The position numbers and the translations under genes are program-made. A stretch of 45,058 nt of DNA. It comes from Clostridiaceae bacterium. Its GTDB lineage: Bacteria; Bacillota; Clostridia; Acetivibrionales; Acetivibrionaceae. Shown piece after piece: positions 1 through 7,686 of this stretch. Every line of letters begins with the position of its first letter. Position 1 is the stretch's first letter. The notes beneath the pieces were generated by a model. The model ran no database searches. It had not been told where the DNA came from and was given only the letters and a program-made list of their open reading frames with translations. The stretch is taken from contig JAAYPF010000148.1 of NCBI GenBank assembly GCA_012519925.1, forward strand, positions 1-45,058, written 5' to 3'.

Positions 1-181
1 ATTGGTAATTATGTATTATTTTGGTTGATAATATTTTACCATATTTCTGAGGATTTTGCCATGCTTTATGGTCGAAAATTATTGATTTTTCAAGGTTCAG
101 ACTACTTTTTTATGTGCGAAGTTTGAGAACTATAATTTATCTAGCTTCGAGTCCATGTTTTAATTCTTACTGTTTTTTGCT

Positions 182-310
182 TTTAGGCGTCTTCGACATA
201 TGCTATAGTAGATTTCTTAAATTTAGTGGGTTTTAGAAAGACCCTGTGAGGTGAATGGATACTTGCCGCCATGCAAGCCCATATTATTACATGAAATGGA
301 GAAGCCTAAA
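182..310 (+). ncRNA. candidate structured RNA (possibly 6S-like)
   Basis: The ends of this non-coding stretch are complementary: TTTAGGC at 182-188 pairs with GCCTAAA at 304-310, and the pairing extends inward with TCTTC/GAAG-type bases. Two inner hairpins are visible, GGGTTTT/AAGACCC (loop AGA) and CTTGC/GCAAG around a GCCGCC-containing loop. A TATAAT sits about 50 bases upstream (131-136) without a clear -35. The size and closed stem recall 6S RNA, but I cannot match a consensus from memory. The strand is a guess, because stems read both ways. Confidence 0.3.
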
Positions 311-324
311 AAAATCATAACAAA

Positions 325-361
325 TGCACCGATAAGGTAATACATATTCCTTACCGGTGCA
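325..361 (-). terminator. rho-independent terminator after mscL
   Basis: TGCACCG-TAAGG pairs with CCTTACCGGTGCA (one mismatch) around an 11-base loop. On the minus strand the stem is followed by a T-rich tract that includes seven consecutive T (308-314 region). It lies 16 bases past the mscL stop. Confidence 0.75.
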
Positions 362-376
362 CTTATTATGGTCAAA

Positions 377-814
377 CTATTTTTTTAACTCTGAAGTACA
401 ATTAGGACATCTTACGGCATCAATGTGAATTTCATTCAAACAGAACTTACATTGCTTTGTTTTCTTAGGAGCAGGCACTTCCTTCTTTCTATTGAGCTTA
501 TTTATTTGTCTGACTACAATAAATATTGAGAAAGCAATTATCAGGAAGTCAATAATATTGCTAATGAAAACACCGTAATTTAAAGTTGCAGCACCTGCTT
601 CTTTAGCAGCTGCTAAGGTTGTATAATTACTACCATCAAGGCTAAGAAATAGATTCTCAAAATCAAGCCCCTTAGTTAAAATACTAATTACAGGCATTAT
701 TATATCATTAACCAGGGATGTAACAATTTTACCAAAAGCAGCCCCTATTACAACACCAACTGCCAAATCCAAAACATTACCCTTCATGGCAAATTCTTTA
801 AATTCTTTTAACAT
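377..814 (-). CDS. mscL: large-conductance mechanosensitive channel MscL with zinc-ribbon tail
   Basis: MscL forms a homopentameric membrane pore that opens under membrane tension and releases solutes during hypo-osmotic shock. The N-terminus ([20 protein letters not shown]) is the family signature. It is followed by TM1 (about 16-42), a periplasmic loop rich in Gly/Ala/Thr, and TM2 (about 83-100). The 145-residue length is typical. The unusual part is the C-terminus, CKFC...CPNC (C-x2-C-x10-C-x2-C), a small zinc-ribbon motif where the usual cytoplasmic helix bundle ends. An AGGGG ribosome site lies 8 bases before the ATG. The start is 16 bases after the rubrerythrin stop, so the two genes are probably cotranscribed. 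Confidence 0.95.
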   Translation of the reverse strand: MLKEFKEFAMKGNVLDLAVGVVIGAAFGKIVTSLVNDIIMPVISILTKGLDFENLFLSLDGSNYTTLAAAKEAGAATLNYGVFISNIIDFLIIAFSIFIVVRQINKLNRKKEVPAPKKTKQCKFCLNEIHIDAVRCPNCTSELKK

Positions 815-830
815 TATAATCCCCTCTTAT

Positions 831-1424
831 TTAATAAGGTTGTGCATTCAACTCAAAATATGATTGTGGATGTGCACATGCAGGACATTTGTCTGGAGCT
901 TCAGCTCCTTCATGAATATATCCGCAGTTTGAACATTTCCAAACAACTTTTTCACTCTTCTTGAAGACTAGACCATTTGCTACGTTATCAGCAAGCTTTT
1001 TATATCTTTCTTCATGGTGCTTTTCAACTGAAGCAATCATTCTAAAAGCAGTTGCTATTTCTGAAAATCCTTCTTCATCAGCAACTTTCGCAAATTCAGG
1101 ATAAAGGTCTGACCACTCTTCATTTTCACCTGCAGCTGCTGCCTTTAGGTTGTCAAGTGTGGTAGCTAATGCAACAGGAAAATCTGCTGTAATCTCTATT
1201 GCTGTTGGAACCTCTCCTTCTAAACCTGCTACAAGAAATTTAAAGAATCTCTTGGCATGTTCCTTTTCATTATCTGCTGTTTCAAGAAAAATGTTCTTTA
1301 TTTGCTTATATCCTTCCTTGTCTGCAACAGAAGCATAAAATGTATAACGATTGCGTGCTTGGGATTCTCCCGCAAATGCCTTTAACAGATTTTCTGCTGT
1401 TTTAGTACCCTTTAAACTTTTCAT
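831..1424 (-). CDS. rbr: rubrerythrin
   Basis: Rubrerythrin is a cytoplasmic peroxidase of anaerobes that reduces hydrogen peroxide at a di-iron centre. The N-terminal ferritin-like four-helix domain (about 1-145) carries the expected Glu/His ligands in [19 protein letters not shown] and VEKHHEERY. The C-terminal rubredoxin domain (about 160-197) has the two Cys pairs WKCSNCGY and DKCPACAH that bind one iron. The length of 197 residues is normal for the two-domain form. The ATG is preceded by a strong AGGAGG. It is the first gene of a likely rbr-mscL unit, with an extended -10 promoter upstream. Strict anaerobes commonly carry this gene for oxygen defence. Confidence 0.97.
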   Translation of the reverse strand: MKSLKGTKTAENLLKAFAGESQARNRYTFYASVADKEGYKQIKNIFLETADNEKEHAKRFFKFLVAGLEGEVPTAIEITADFPVALATTLDNLKAAAAGENEEWSDLYPEFAKVADEEGFSEIATAFRMIASVEKHHEERYKKLADNVANGLVFKKSEKVVWKCSNCGYIHEGAEAPDKCPACAHPQSYFELNAQPY

Positions 1425-1466
1425 TAATAAATTACCTCCTATTTTCTTATTATAGTTTTTAAAAGT

Positions 1467-1475
1467 ATTATATCA
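1467..1475 (-). promoter_or_regulatory. extended -10 promoter of rbr-mscL
   Basis: On the minus strand the bases read TGATATAAT, a perfect extended -10 (TGn-TATAAT), about 43 bases before the rbr ATG. No good -35 is present, which fits an extended -10 promoter. A second TATAAT at 1449-1454 could also serve. No PerR-type palindrome was recognised. Confidence 0.5.
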
Positions 1476-1569
1476 CTGATAAGTGGTTTAAAATACTTAT
1501 TATCACAATATAATTGGTTTCTCATACCATATTTATTACCACTAAGAATTTAAAATAAACAAGTAAATC

Positions 1570-1647
1570 AAGAAAATTTGCTTTGCACATGAATTTTCTT
1601 GTCCGCAATGGAATCCTATGGCTCCCTTCAGTGGATGCTTCGCATCC
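1570..1647. repeat. dispersed hairpin repeat, copy 1
   Basis: A perfect 9-bp stem AAGAAAATT/AATTTTCTT (1570-1578 with 1592-1600) is followed by a decayed GGA..CCTATGG..TCC hairpin and by GGATGC-TTC-GCATCC (1633-1647). The segment from CATGAATTTTCTTGT to GCATCC matches, with gaps, the sequence at about 36019-36066. A 72-codon open frame crossing this element is not a gene. The rest of the 1476-1874 interval shows nothing else I recognise. Confidence 0.6.
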
Positions 1648-1874
1648 GAGATTGCATAGGCACATAATATAGTGTAGCATAGCGAAACGACCAGCATTAG
1701 CACCCCTCCTAAACCCGAGAAAGTGGATAGCTCTTTCCAAACCCTAGTATGGAAATTTACAAGATTAGTTTTTTTATATTTTTATACTTTCAAAAAGCTA
1801 CAAGAAGACCCTACATATTTAAAAGTTTTGGTGTATCACAAGGAATATAAGACAAAAAATATTTCTTTAACATC

Positions 1875-1909
1875 AAAAAAGACATTAGCCTAAAGCAAAT
1901 GCCTTTTTT
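1875..1909 (-). terminator. terminator after csp
   Basis: AAAAAAG-CATT-GC pairs with GC-AATG-CTTTTTT, with small bulges. The stem is flanked by A and T tracts on both sides, so it could end transcription in either direction. The only gene running into it is csp on the minus strand, about 64 bases upstream. Confidence 0.75.
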
Positions 1910-1972
1910 CATTTCAGAAATCGTTAAACGAATTTCAAATAAATTGGTGCTAATGTACCTAAGTCTATAGGT

Positions 1973-2173
1973 TTAGCAAGGAGTTACGTTCTTTGCCTGA
2001 AGTCCACGTTGACCATCTTCAACCTCAAACTGGACTTTTTGACCTTCATTGAGAGATTTATAACCATCAACATTTATCGCTGAAAAGTGAACAAATACAT
2101 CTTCACCATCTTCTCTTTCAATAAATCCAAAACCTTTACCAGCATTGAACCATTTCACTGTACCATTTAACAT
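1973..2173 (-). CDS. csp: cold-shock protein, CspA family
   Basis: This is a 66-residue single-stranded nucleic-acid-binding OB-fold protein that acts as an RNA chaperone in the cytoplasm. RNP1 (KGFGFI) and RNP2 (VFVHF) are intact, after the usual [19 protein letters not shown] opening. The start at 2173 is chosen because AGGAGG lies 8 bases upstream, and because the promoter -10 at 2233-2238 puts the transcription start near 2226, after the longer in-frame start at 2233. The gene is monocistronic, with its own promoter and terminator. The end NVTPC, with a terminal Cys, is slightly unusual. Confidence 0.96.
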   Translation of the reverse strand: MLNGTVKWFNAGKGFGFIEREDGEDVFVHFSAINVDGYKSLNEGQKVQFEVEDGQRGLQAKNVTPC

Positions 2174-2232
2174 TATCCGCACCTCCTTCAGGGTGTATAT
2201 ATTCGCCCATTCAGAGCTTTTGACACATACCA

Positions 2233-2261
2233 ATTAAATCATATTTTCAGGTTCATGTCAA
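2233..2261 (-). promoter_or_regulatory. sigma-A promoter of csp
   Basis: On the minus strand TTGACA (2256-2261) is followed by a 17-bp spacer and TTTAAT (2233-2238). The predicted start, near 2226, leaves a leader of about 52 bases before the csp ATG, as is common for cold-shock genes. Confidence 0.65.
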
Positions 2262-2369
2262 GAATAAAATAGTCTAAAAGTTAATTTTATGAATTCTAAA
2301 ATTGCATATATTAAATTGCTTTAAAGCCAATTTAGTTTGTTTCTCGTGAGTTTTGCAGGCTTCATTATG

Positions 2370-4058
2370 CTATACAGATTGCGGATCGTTATGGAGCGGT
2401 CTATTCTCCTTGTCGTGTAAAATAGCCTCTGCAATGTTGTTACAATGGTCTCCAATTCTTTCCAGATTGTGTATAAGCTCAATAAATATTACTGTAGACT
2501 TTGGATTGCACAAGCCCGAATTAAGCCTTTCTAAATGTCTAACACGAAGCTTGTTCTCAAGATTATCCACTTCATTCTCCTCATAAAGAACTTTTTTAGC
2601 AAGTTCGATATTCTCATCTTGAAGTGAGTGAATAGCGTCATCTACCATTTGATTTAGTACGCTAAACGTTTCACTAACATCGGTTATAGCCTCTTTAGAG
2701 AAAGGAATTTTTTCATTCTCCTTTTGCATTGCAAATTCAACTACGTTCTTACAATGGTCACCCATTCTTTCAATATCATTTGCTATATGCATAAGTCCTG
2801 ACAATCTTATTGACTGTCGTTCTGTAAGTGTAGCTTCGGACAACATAGTAGAAAGGTATTTTACAATTTCGTCCTGAAGAATGTCGACAAGTTCTTCTAT
2901 TTCAAGCACATTTTTGGCTAGCTCCATATTAGCCTCAGTAAAAGCCTTTTTTGAATCTGCCATCATTTGCCGTACAAACGCAGCCATCCTTGTCAACTCT
3001 CTAGTTGCAAGATCCATGGCAATGGCAGGATTAGATAAAACTTTATAATCAAGGTACAAAACTCTTTTTTCAATATCGTCTTCTTTCCCTCTAACTAAAA
3101 AAGTAACGATTTTTGCCAAAAGCCATATAAATGGTAGCCATAATAAAGTATTTATTAAATTAAAGGAAGTGTGTGCATTTGCTATCTGTCTTGATATGAC
3201 CTCGGCTTCATTACCTCCTGGAGAGATTTTCTGAATAAACCATGCGAAGGTCGGAATAAAAAACATAAATATTATAGACCCTACAATGTTAAATACCGAA
3301 TGGGCTACCGCTGCTCTTTTTGCACTTATTCTAGCTCCAATAGAAGCAAGTAATGCAGTTATAGTGGTCCCTATATTTGTTCCATATAGCATCGGTAACG
3401 CTGTAGTCAAACTTATCAAAGCTTTTCCATCACTTCCCGTTTGTTTTGCAAGATTTTGAAGCACTGCAATAGTAGCACTACTGCTTTGAATCAATAGCGT
3501 AAACAAGGTACCAATAATGAGGCCTAGTATTGGGTACTCACTCAGCCTTGCCATCATCAGTGCAAATGATTGACTTTCAGCAAGAGGTGCCATAGCATCA
3601 CTCATAATATTTAATCCCATAAATAATAGTCCGAAAGCAAAGATTGTTTGTCCAATATACTTGACGAGATTTCTTTTGAAGAAAAAGAAGAGAATAAAAC
3701 CTAATGCTGCAATAGGATAAGCATAATGACCGATGTTAAAAGCTACAAGCTGAGCTGTCACTGTCGTACCAATATTAGCACCAAGAATAACTCCTATTGC
3801 CTGATTCAAAGTCATTAATCTTGCACTAACGAAACCTATAACCATAACCGTCGTGGCACTACTACTTTGAATAAGTGTCGTAACCAAAGCACCTACCAAT
3901 ACTGCTATAATTGGATTGCCGGTAAGTACCTCCAGTATCCTTCTCATACGTTCACCAGCGGCCTTTTGGAGTCCATCAGACATAAGGTTCATGCCGTAGA
4001 TAAAAACAGCAAGTCCACCAAGAAGGCAAAAAATCATACTAACTACTTCTGAAGACAA
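2370..4058 (-). CDS. Na/Pi cotransporter family protein with PhoU domains
   Basis: The protein imports or exports inorganic phosphate with sodium across the cytoplasmic membrane (NptA/YjbB, SLC34-related family). The two inverted QSSSATT repeats are visible: TTLIQSSSATTVMVIG near residue 65 and TLLIQSSSATIAVLQ near 190. Each lies in a hydrophobic half with several TM segments (through about 335). Residues 350-560 form two PhoU-like helical repeats (LMHIANDIERMGDHCKN and LIHNLERIGDHCNN), as in full-length family members. The start is TTG at 4058, with AGGAGGGG 5 bases upstream. Two promoters and a Pho-box-like array precede it, so phosphate-starvation control is likely. Confidence 0.93.
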   Translation of the reverse strand: MSSEVVSMIFCLLGGLAVFIYGMNLMSDGLQKAAGERMRRILEVLTGNPIIAVLVGALVTTLIQSSSATTVMVIGFVSARLMTLNQAIGVILGANIGTTVTAQLVAFNIGHYAYPIAALGFILFFFFKRNLVKYIGQTIFAFGLLFMGLNIMSDAMAPLAESQSFALMMARLSEYPILGLIIGTLFTLLIQSSSATIAVLQNLAKQTGSDGKALISLTTALPMLYGTNIGTTITALLASIGARISAKRAAVAHSVFNIVGSIIFMFFIPTFAWFIQKISPGGNEAEVISRQIANAHTSFNLINTLLWLPFIWLLAKIVTFLVRGKEDDIEKRVLYLDYKVLSNPAIAMDLATRELTRMAAFVRQMMADSKKAFTEANMELAKNVLEIEELVDILQDEIVKYLSTMLSEATLTERQSIRLSGLMHIANDIERMGDHCKNVVEFAMQKENEKIPFSKEAITDVSETFSVLNQMVDDAIHSLQDENIELAKKVLYEENEVDNLENKLRVRHLERLNSGLCNPKSTVIFIELIHNLERIGDHCNNIAEAILHDKENRPLHNDPQSV

Positions 4059-4109
4059 TAATAACCCCTCCTAATAAAATTGTATATCTCAAAAAATTAA
4101 TTAACTCGA

Positions 4110-4118
4110 ATTATAGCA
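4110..4118 (-). promoter_or_regulatory. proximal extended -10 promoter of the Na/Pi gene
   Basis: The minus strand reads TGCTATAAT (TGn-TATAAT) about 52 bases before the TTG start. A TTGAAT lies 19 bp upstream of the -10, a long spacer tolerated by extended -10 promoters. Confidence 0.45.
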
Positions 4119-4246
4119 ATTATTTTTGATCTATATTCAAAATAAACTGTGCAATACAAATGCTATTATGTCTAAAATTCTATTAATTTATAAATACTGT
4201 AATTAACTTCAAACTATATGTGTTTACATCTCATTTTACCCCGTTT

Positions 4247-4275
4247 ATAATACCAAATCCCCCTCTCAATTTCAA
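4247..4275 (-). promoter_or_regulatory. distal sigma-A promoter of the Na/Pi gene
   Basis: On the minus strand TTGAAA (4270-4275) and TATTAT (4247-4252) are separated by exactly 17 bp, with a TGG before the -10. The predicted transcription start is near 4240, giving a 5' leader of about 180 bases. The TTAACA array lies 38 bp further upstream of the -35. Confidence 0.6.
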
Positions 4276-4312
4276 GCTTATGAACCTTTAAACAACATAG
4301 TTTTACTAGCAT

Positions 4313-4340
4313 TTAACATGCACTTAACAAACTTTTAACA
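4313..4340. promoter_or_regulatory. PhoP-type Pho box, three TTAACA direct repeats
   Basis: TTAACA occurs at 4313-4318, 4324-4329 and 4335-4340, each followed by a 5-bp spacer, so the period is 11 bp. A weaker TTTACT continues the phase at 4302-4307. This is the arrangement of PhoP-P binding sites known from Bacillus subtilis. It lies between the uppP terminator and the Na/Pi promoters, so the Na/Pi gene is the natural target. The repeat reads on the strand opposite to that gene. Confidence 0.7.
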
Positions 4341-4445
4341 TTGCAGCTTATTCTAGGGTTATTATACCTCATACTACTTAAAATAGCCTTAAATCTTAAA
4401 TTTATTTGAGCTTATAGCCTATAACTTTCAGTATACACATGTACG

Positions 4446-4464
4446 CACTTCGTTCGAAAGATGC
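4446..4464. repeat. short dispersed repeat, CACTTCGTTCGAAAGATG copy
   Basis: The word CACTTCGTTCGAAAGATG, with flanking GTAATAAAAA-like bases, recurs at 11476-11493 and, with one change, at 11396-11413. A decayed copy (CACTTCGTTCAACGG) is at 5468-5482. The copies here and at 11476 begin just beyond the T tract of a minus-strand terminator. Confidence 0.6.
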
Positions 4465-4474
4465 GTAATAAAAA

Positions 4475-4503
4475 AAGAAGGAACAGAATTTACTGTCCTT
4501 CTT
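4475..4503 (-). terminator. terminator after uppP
   Basis: AAGAAGGA-CAG pairs with CTG-TCCTTCTT (one bulged A). On the minus strand it is followed by TTTTTTTATTA. It starts 16 bases past the uppP stop. Confidence 0.9.
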
Positions 4504-4518
4504 CTGTAATCTCTTCTA

Positions 4519-5373
4519 TTATCTGAATAATGCAAAGTAAGCAATTAAAACTAAGCCGAGTGCTATCCTATAATACCCAAAAGCCTTGAAGTCGTTTCTT
4601 TTTATGTAGCCTATAAGGAACTTTATTGCCAAAATGGATACTATAAAGGCAACAAACATACCTGTGATAAGGATTATCAATTCCTGACTTGAAAAAACAA
4701 ATCCAAACTTCATAATTTTAATAAGACTTGCTCCAAACATAACCGGTATAGACAAAAAGAACGAAAACTCCGCAGCTATTTCTCTTGAACATCCAATCAG
4801 GATTGCTCCTAAAATAGTAGAACCAGAGCGTGAAGTGCCGGGAATCAAAGATAATACCTGAAAAACGCCTATTATTAAAGCTGTCTTGTAAGTAAGCTGT
4901 TGGAAATTTTTTACCAAAGGCTTCTTTTTCTTATTTCGGTTTTCCAAAATTATAAACAAAATTCCATATATAATTAATGTTGCTGTGACCACCTTGTAAT
5001 TGTAAAAAACAGCATCTATTTTGTCTTCAAAGGGTATTCCAACTATTGCTGCAGGTATAATTGCAACCAAAACCTTTAACCATAATGAAACTGTATCCTT
5101 TTTCAGTTCAAAGCTTTTCCAAGATGGAACATTATTCTTTCCTGTACCAAGCTTTTTGTTAAAGGCTATTGGAAACAACTTGCTCCAATACAGCAGAACA
5201 ACTGCTAAAATAGCACCTAGCTGAATTACAACAATAAACATTTCCTTAAATTCATCACGCATATTAAGTCTTATAAATTCATCTGCTAAGATCATATGCC
5301 CGGTGCTACTAATCGGTAGCCATTCAGTAATACCTTCTATTATACCCAGAATTATTGCCTTAATTATTTCCAT
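4519..5373 (-). CDS. uppP: undecaprenyl-diphosphatase UppP (BacA)
   Basis: This integral membrane enzyme dephosphorylates undecaprenyl diphosphate to regenerate the lipid carrier for peptidoglycan, and also confers bacitracin resistance. Both family motifs are present: [18 protein letters not shown] near the N-terminus, with the catalytic (E/Q)E-type region, and [15 protein letters not shown] (about residues 178-193). About eight hydrophobic segments fill the 284 residues. The ATG at 5373 is chosen because GAGGAG lies 7 bases upstream. An in-frame GTG at 5388 would overlap that ribosome site. The gene is monocistronic, with a strong terminator. Confidence 0.96.
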   Translation of the reverse strand: MEIIKAIILGIIEGITEWLPISSTGHMILADEFIRLNMRDEFKEMFIVVIQLGAILAVVLLYWSKLFPIAFNKKLGTGKNNVPSWKSFELKKDTVSLWLKVLVAIIPAAIVGIPFEDKIDAVFYNYKVVTATLIIYGILFIILENRNKKKKPLVKNFQQLTYKTALIIGVFQVLSLIPGTSRSGSTILGAILIGCSREIAAEFSFFLSIPVMFGASLIKIMKFGFVFSSQELIILITGMFVAFIVSILAIKFLIGYIKRNDFKAFGYYRIALGLVLIAYFALFR

Positions 5374-5617
5374 AAAGACTCTCCTCACAGCTAATACTAT
5401 ACTCTGCTATACTCACATTTAGATTCAGTTCTACATAAATTATATGTCAGCTAAATTATATTATTATCACTTCGTTCAACGGAACAACAAAAAAGCAAAT
5501 CCTTATACGTTTTAAAAAAACTTTAAATAAATGTTCTAAACTATATGAAGTCATTTTTGATACGCAAACTACTTGCTTTTTATAATACATAAAATTCACT
5601 AAGTAATAGATTCCAAA

Positions 5618-6241
5618 CTATGAATTCTTCATTATCACACCTTCAATGGCATTTGAAACATCTTCACAAGCATCACAACATTTCTCCAAAAAATGAAATG
5701 TAGATTGCCAAGCAGATATATCTTTAAAATCAGTACAGTTCACAAATAAATCTCTCACAGCCTCAGTGTATAGCTTGTCCCCATCTTCCTCTAGCTTATT
5801 TACATCAACAATTAATTCGTGTAAAGTTTTAGATTTTCTGAAATTATGAAACTCGCTCATTGCCACCTTTAAAGAGTTACAGCATTTTACTATAATAGAA
5901 GTCATCTTTAAGGCGTAGGGACGTATACTTGTTATGTTATACATATACATACGTAGTACAACATCTTCGATTGCATCGGTAAGATTATCTATAGAGTTCG
6001 CCAAATCCATGATATCTTCTCTATCAATAGGCGTAATAAACTCTTTCATAAGCTTCTTTGTCATTACATGTCTTGCTTCATCAGCAGCATGTTCAATATC
6101 ATGCATCTCTTTTACTTTGTTCAGCAACTGTGATGCATTGAAATTATTCATAATCTGATTTAATAAATCTGCTGCTTTACAAGAATATTCAACTAACTCC
6201 ACAAAGGTGTCATAATAGTAATCATCTTTTTTTCTAGCCAT
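5618..6241 (-). CDS. DUF47 (PhoU-like) phosphate transport regulator
   Basis: DUF47 proteins (YkaA/Pit accessory family) are cytoplasmic PhoU-like helical bundles encoded next to PiT phosphate transporters, and are thought to control them. The 207 residues are almost entirely helical. They carry family-like acidic/His runs, such as MHDIEHAADEARHVMTKKL and TPIDREDIMDLANSIDNLTDAIED. The gene lies 108 bp downstream of the PiT gene on the same strand, in the reverse of the common DUF47-pit order. An AGAGGA ribosome site precedes the ATG. No good terminator was found: 5374-5617 holds only AT-rich sequence and a decayed copy of the CACTTCGTTC repeat. Confidence 0.93.
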   Translation of the reverse strand: MARKKDDYYYDTFVELVEYSCKAADLLNQIMNNFNASQLLNKVKEMHDIEHAADEARHVMTKKLMKEFITPIDREDIMDLANSIDNLTDAIEDVVLRMYMYNITSIRPYALKMTSIIVKCCNSLKVAMSEFHNFRKSKTLHELIVDVNKLEEDGDKLYTEAVRDLFVNCTDFKDISAWQSTFHFLEKCCDACEDVSNAIEGVIMKNS

Positions 6242-6349
6242 ATTACCAATCCTCTTTCGTTAAAATTATATTGTTCCGGTAAAGGAAAATTCCCTTTACA
6301 AACCCAGTATAGGATTTTGTACAACAGGGATTATATAAATTGCTATACT

Positions 6350-7402
6350 TTAAAATATATTCATAAATAATAATGCCATCAAAAAGCCTATAAGACCGCA
6401 TCCAGGGAAGGTCAAAATCCAAGCCGTTATCATTTCTTTAACAATTCCCCAGTTTACAGACGATACACGCTTTGCTGCTCCAACTCCCATAACAGCTGTG
6501 GTTTTTGTGTGTGTCGTGCTAACGGGCAACCCTGTAGAAGATGCAATGAACAAACAAATAACTCCTGCAAGGTCTGCCGAAAATCCTTGGTGTTTCTCAA
6601 GTTTAACCATATCCATACCTACAGCCTTTATTATACGGTATCCTCCTATGGAAGTACCAAATGCCATTACAGCCGAACAAAGGACAATAAGCCAGGGGGG
6701 TATTTGAAATGAAGTCACATTACTTTGACCCTTTGCAAGAAACATACCCAGCATAAACACTCCCATAAATTTCTGACCATCCTGTGCACCGTGCATGAAC
6801 GCCATCCCAGCACTGCCTAGTATCTGAGCATTCTTAAAAAAGGTAAAGGTTTTAGTTCTGTTGACTCCTCTAAACAAAAATTCAACTATCTTTACAATCA
6901 ACCATCCCATTATAAAACCCAAGCCGATAGATAGCACCAAACCATAAAGAACCTTAACCCATTCATCAAAATTAATCCCTTTTATGCCTCCCTGCAATGC
7001 AATAGCAGCACCACTTATTCCTGCAATCAAAGCATGACTTTCACTTGTAGGTATCCCAAACCACCAAGCAGCCGTTGCCCAAAGAACAATTGCAAAAAGA
7101 GCTGCACATAATGCTGTTAGAGATAAATTTGAATCTCCTCCAAAGTCAACCATGTTGAAAATTGTCTGAGCCACACTAGAATTCACCATTGTCATAACAA
7201 AAACGCCGAGAAAGTTAAATAATGCTGCTATGATAATAGCCGTTTTAGGTTTAACCGACCTTGTAGATACAGCAGTTGCAATTGCATTAGGAGCATCAGT
7301 CCATCCATTGACCAATATAACCCCCAATGTTAGTAGCGTTGTTATGACCAAAGCAGGATTTCCAATTAGATCATTTAAAAAAGAACTTAATGTCACTGTC
7401 AT
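6350..7402 (-). CDS. pit: PiT family inorganic phosphate transporter
   Basis: PiT (SLC20) transporters carry metal-phosphate or phosphate with H+ or Na+ through the membrane. The duplicated family signature is clear: GWTDAPNAIATAVSTRSVKP near residue 33, and GAQDGQKFMGVF near 205, where family members have GxNDxxK. Residue TGLPVSTTHTKTTAVMGVG near 293 is the second conserved block. About ten TM segments are present in 350 residues. The ATG at 7402 follows AGAAGGA at a somewhat long spacing. The DUF47 gene is downstream. A 17-bp palindrome made of TTAACA and TGTTAA lies at the predicted transcription start. Confidence 0.94.
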   Translation of the reverse strand: MTVTLSSFLNDLIGNPALVITTLLTLGVILVNGWTDAPNAIATAVSTRSVKPKTAIIIAALFNFLGVFVMTMVNSSVAQTIFNMVDFGGDSNLSLTALCAALFAIVLWATAAWWFGIPTSESHALIAGISGAAIALQGGIKGINFDEWVKVLYGLVLSIGLGFIMGWLIVKIVEFLFRGVNRTKTFTFFKNAQILGSAGMAFMHGAQDGQKFMGVFMLGMFLAKGQSNVTSFQIPPWLIVLCSAVMAFGTSIGGYRIIKAVGMDMVKLEKHQGFSADLAGVICLFIASSTGLPVSTTHTKTTAVMGVGAAKRVSSVNWGIVKEMITAWILTFPGCGLIGFLMALLFMNIF

Positions 7403-7470
7403 TTTTCATCATTTTCCTTCTGTCTAATAATTTAAAAATTTTTCCACTTAGCTTTTATACCATTAATAGA

Positions 7471-7487
7471 TTAACACAATATGTTAA
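7471..7487. promoter_or_regulatory. candidate operator palindrome upstream of pit
   Basis: TTAACA-CAATA-TGTTAA is a perfect 6-bp inverted repeat around 5 bp. It overlaps the predicted pit transcription start (about 7486). The half-site equals the Pho-box hexamer found upstream of the Na/Pi gene, but here it is inverted rather than direct. Confidence 0.4.
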
Positions 7488-7492
7488 TGTGT

Positions 7493-7521
7493 ACAATATA
7501 AATAAAAATTTCTTTCATCAA
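7493..7521 (-). promoter_or_regulatory. putative pit-DUF47 promoter
   Basis: On the minus strand TTGATG (7516-7521), a 17-bp spacer and TATTGT (7493-7498) form a moderate sigma-A promoter, about 91 bases before the pit ATG. Apart from this and the adjoining palindrome, 7403-7686 is very AT-rich and shows no gene I believe. Confidence 0.4.
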
Positions 7522-7686
7522 CTAGTTAACTATTTAATACAACCATTGTATATTATATGTGTGTCATATTTAAATTTATTTATTCCAGTAAAAAATAACC
7601 CGTTAGTAATATTTCCGAAAATTAGCAAGTTATTTATTTTCTTTTTCCTTTCCACAATAAAGATGGAAAAGATAACATCAATGAAA

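Noticed and set aside
1522-1740. A 72-codon minus-strand frame
   Set aside because: It runs through the dispersed hairpin repeat and has no ribosome site or homologous features.
5483-5585. Possible long-range stem AAAAAGCAA/TTGCTTTTT downstream of the DUF47 gene
   Set aside because: The arms are about 75 bases apart and the pairing is A/T-rich; not convincing as a terminator.
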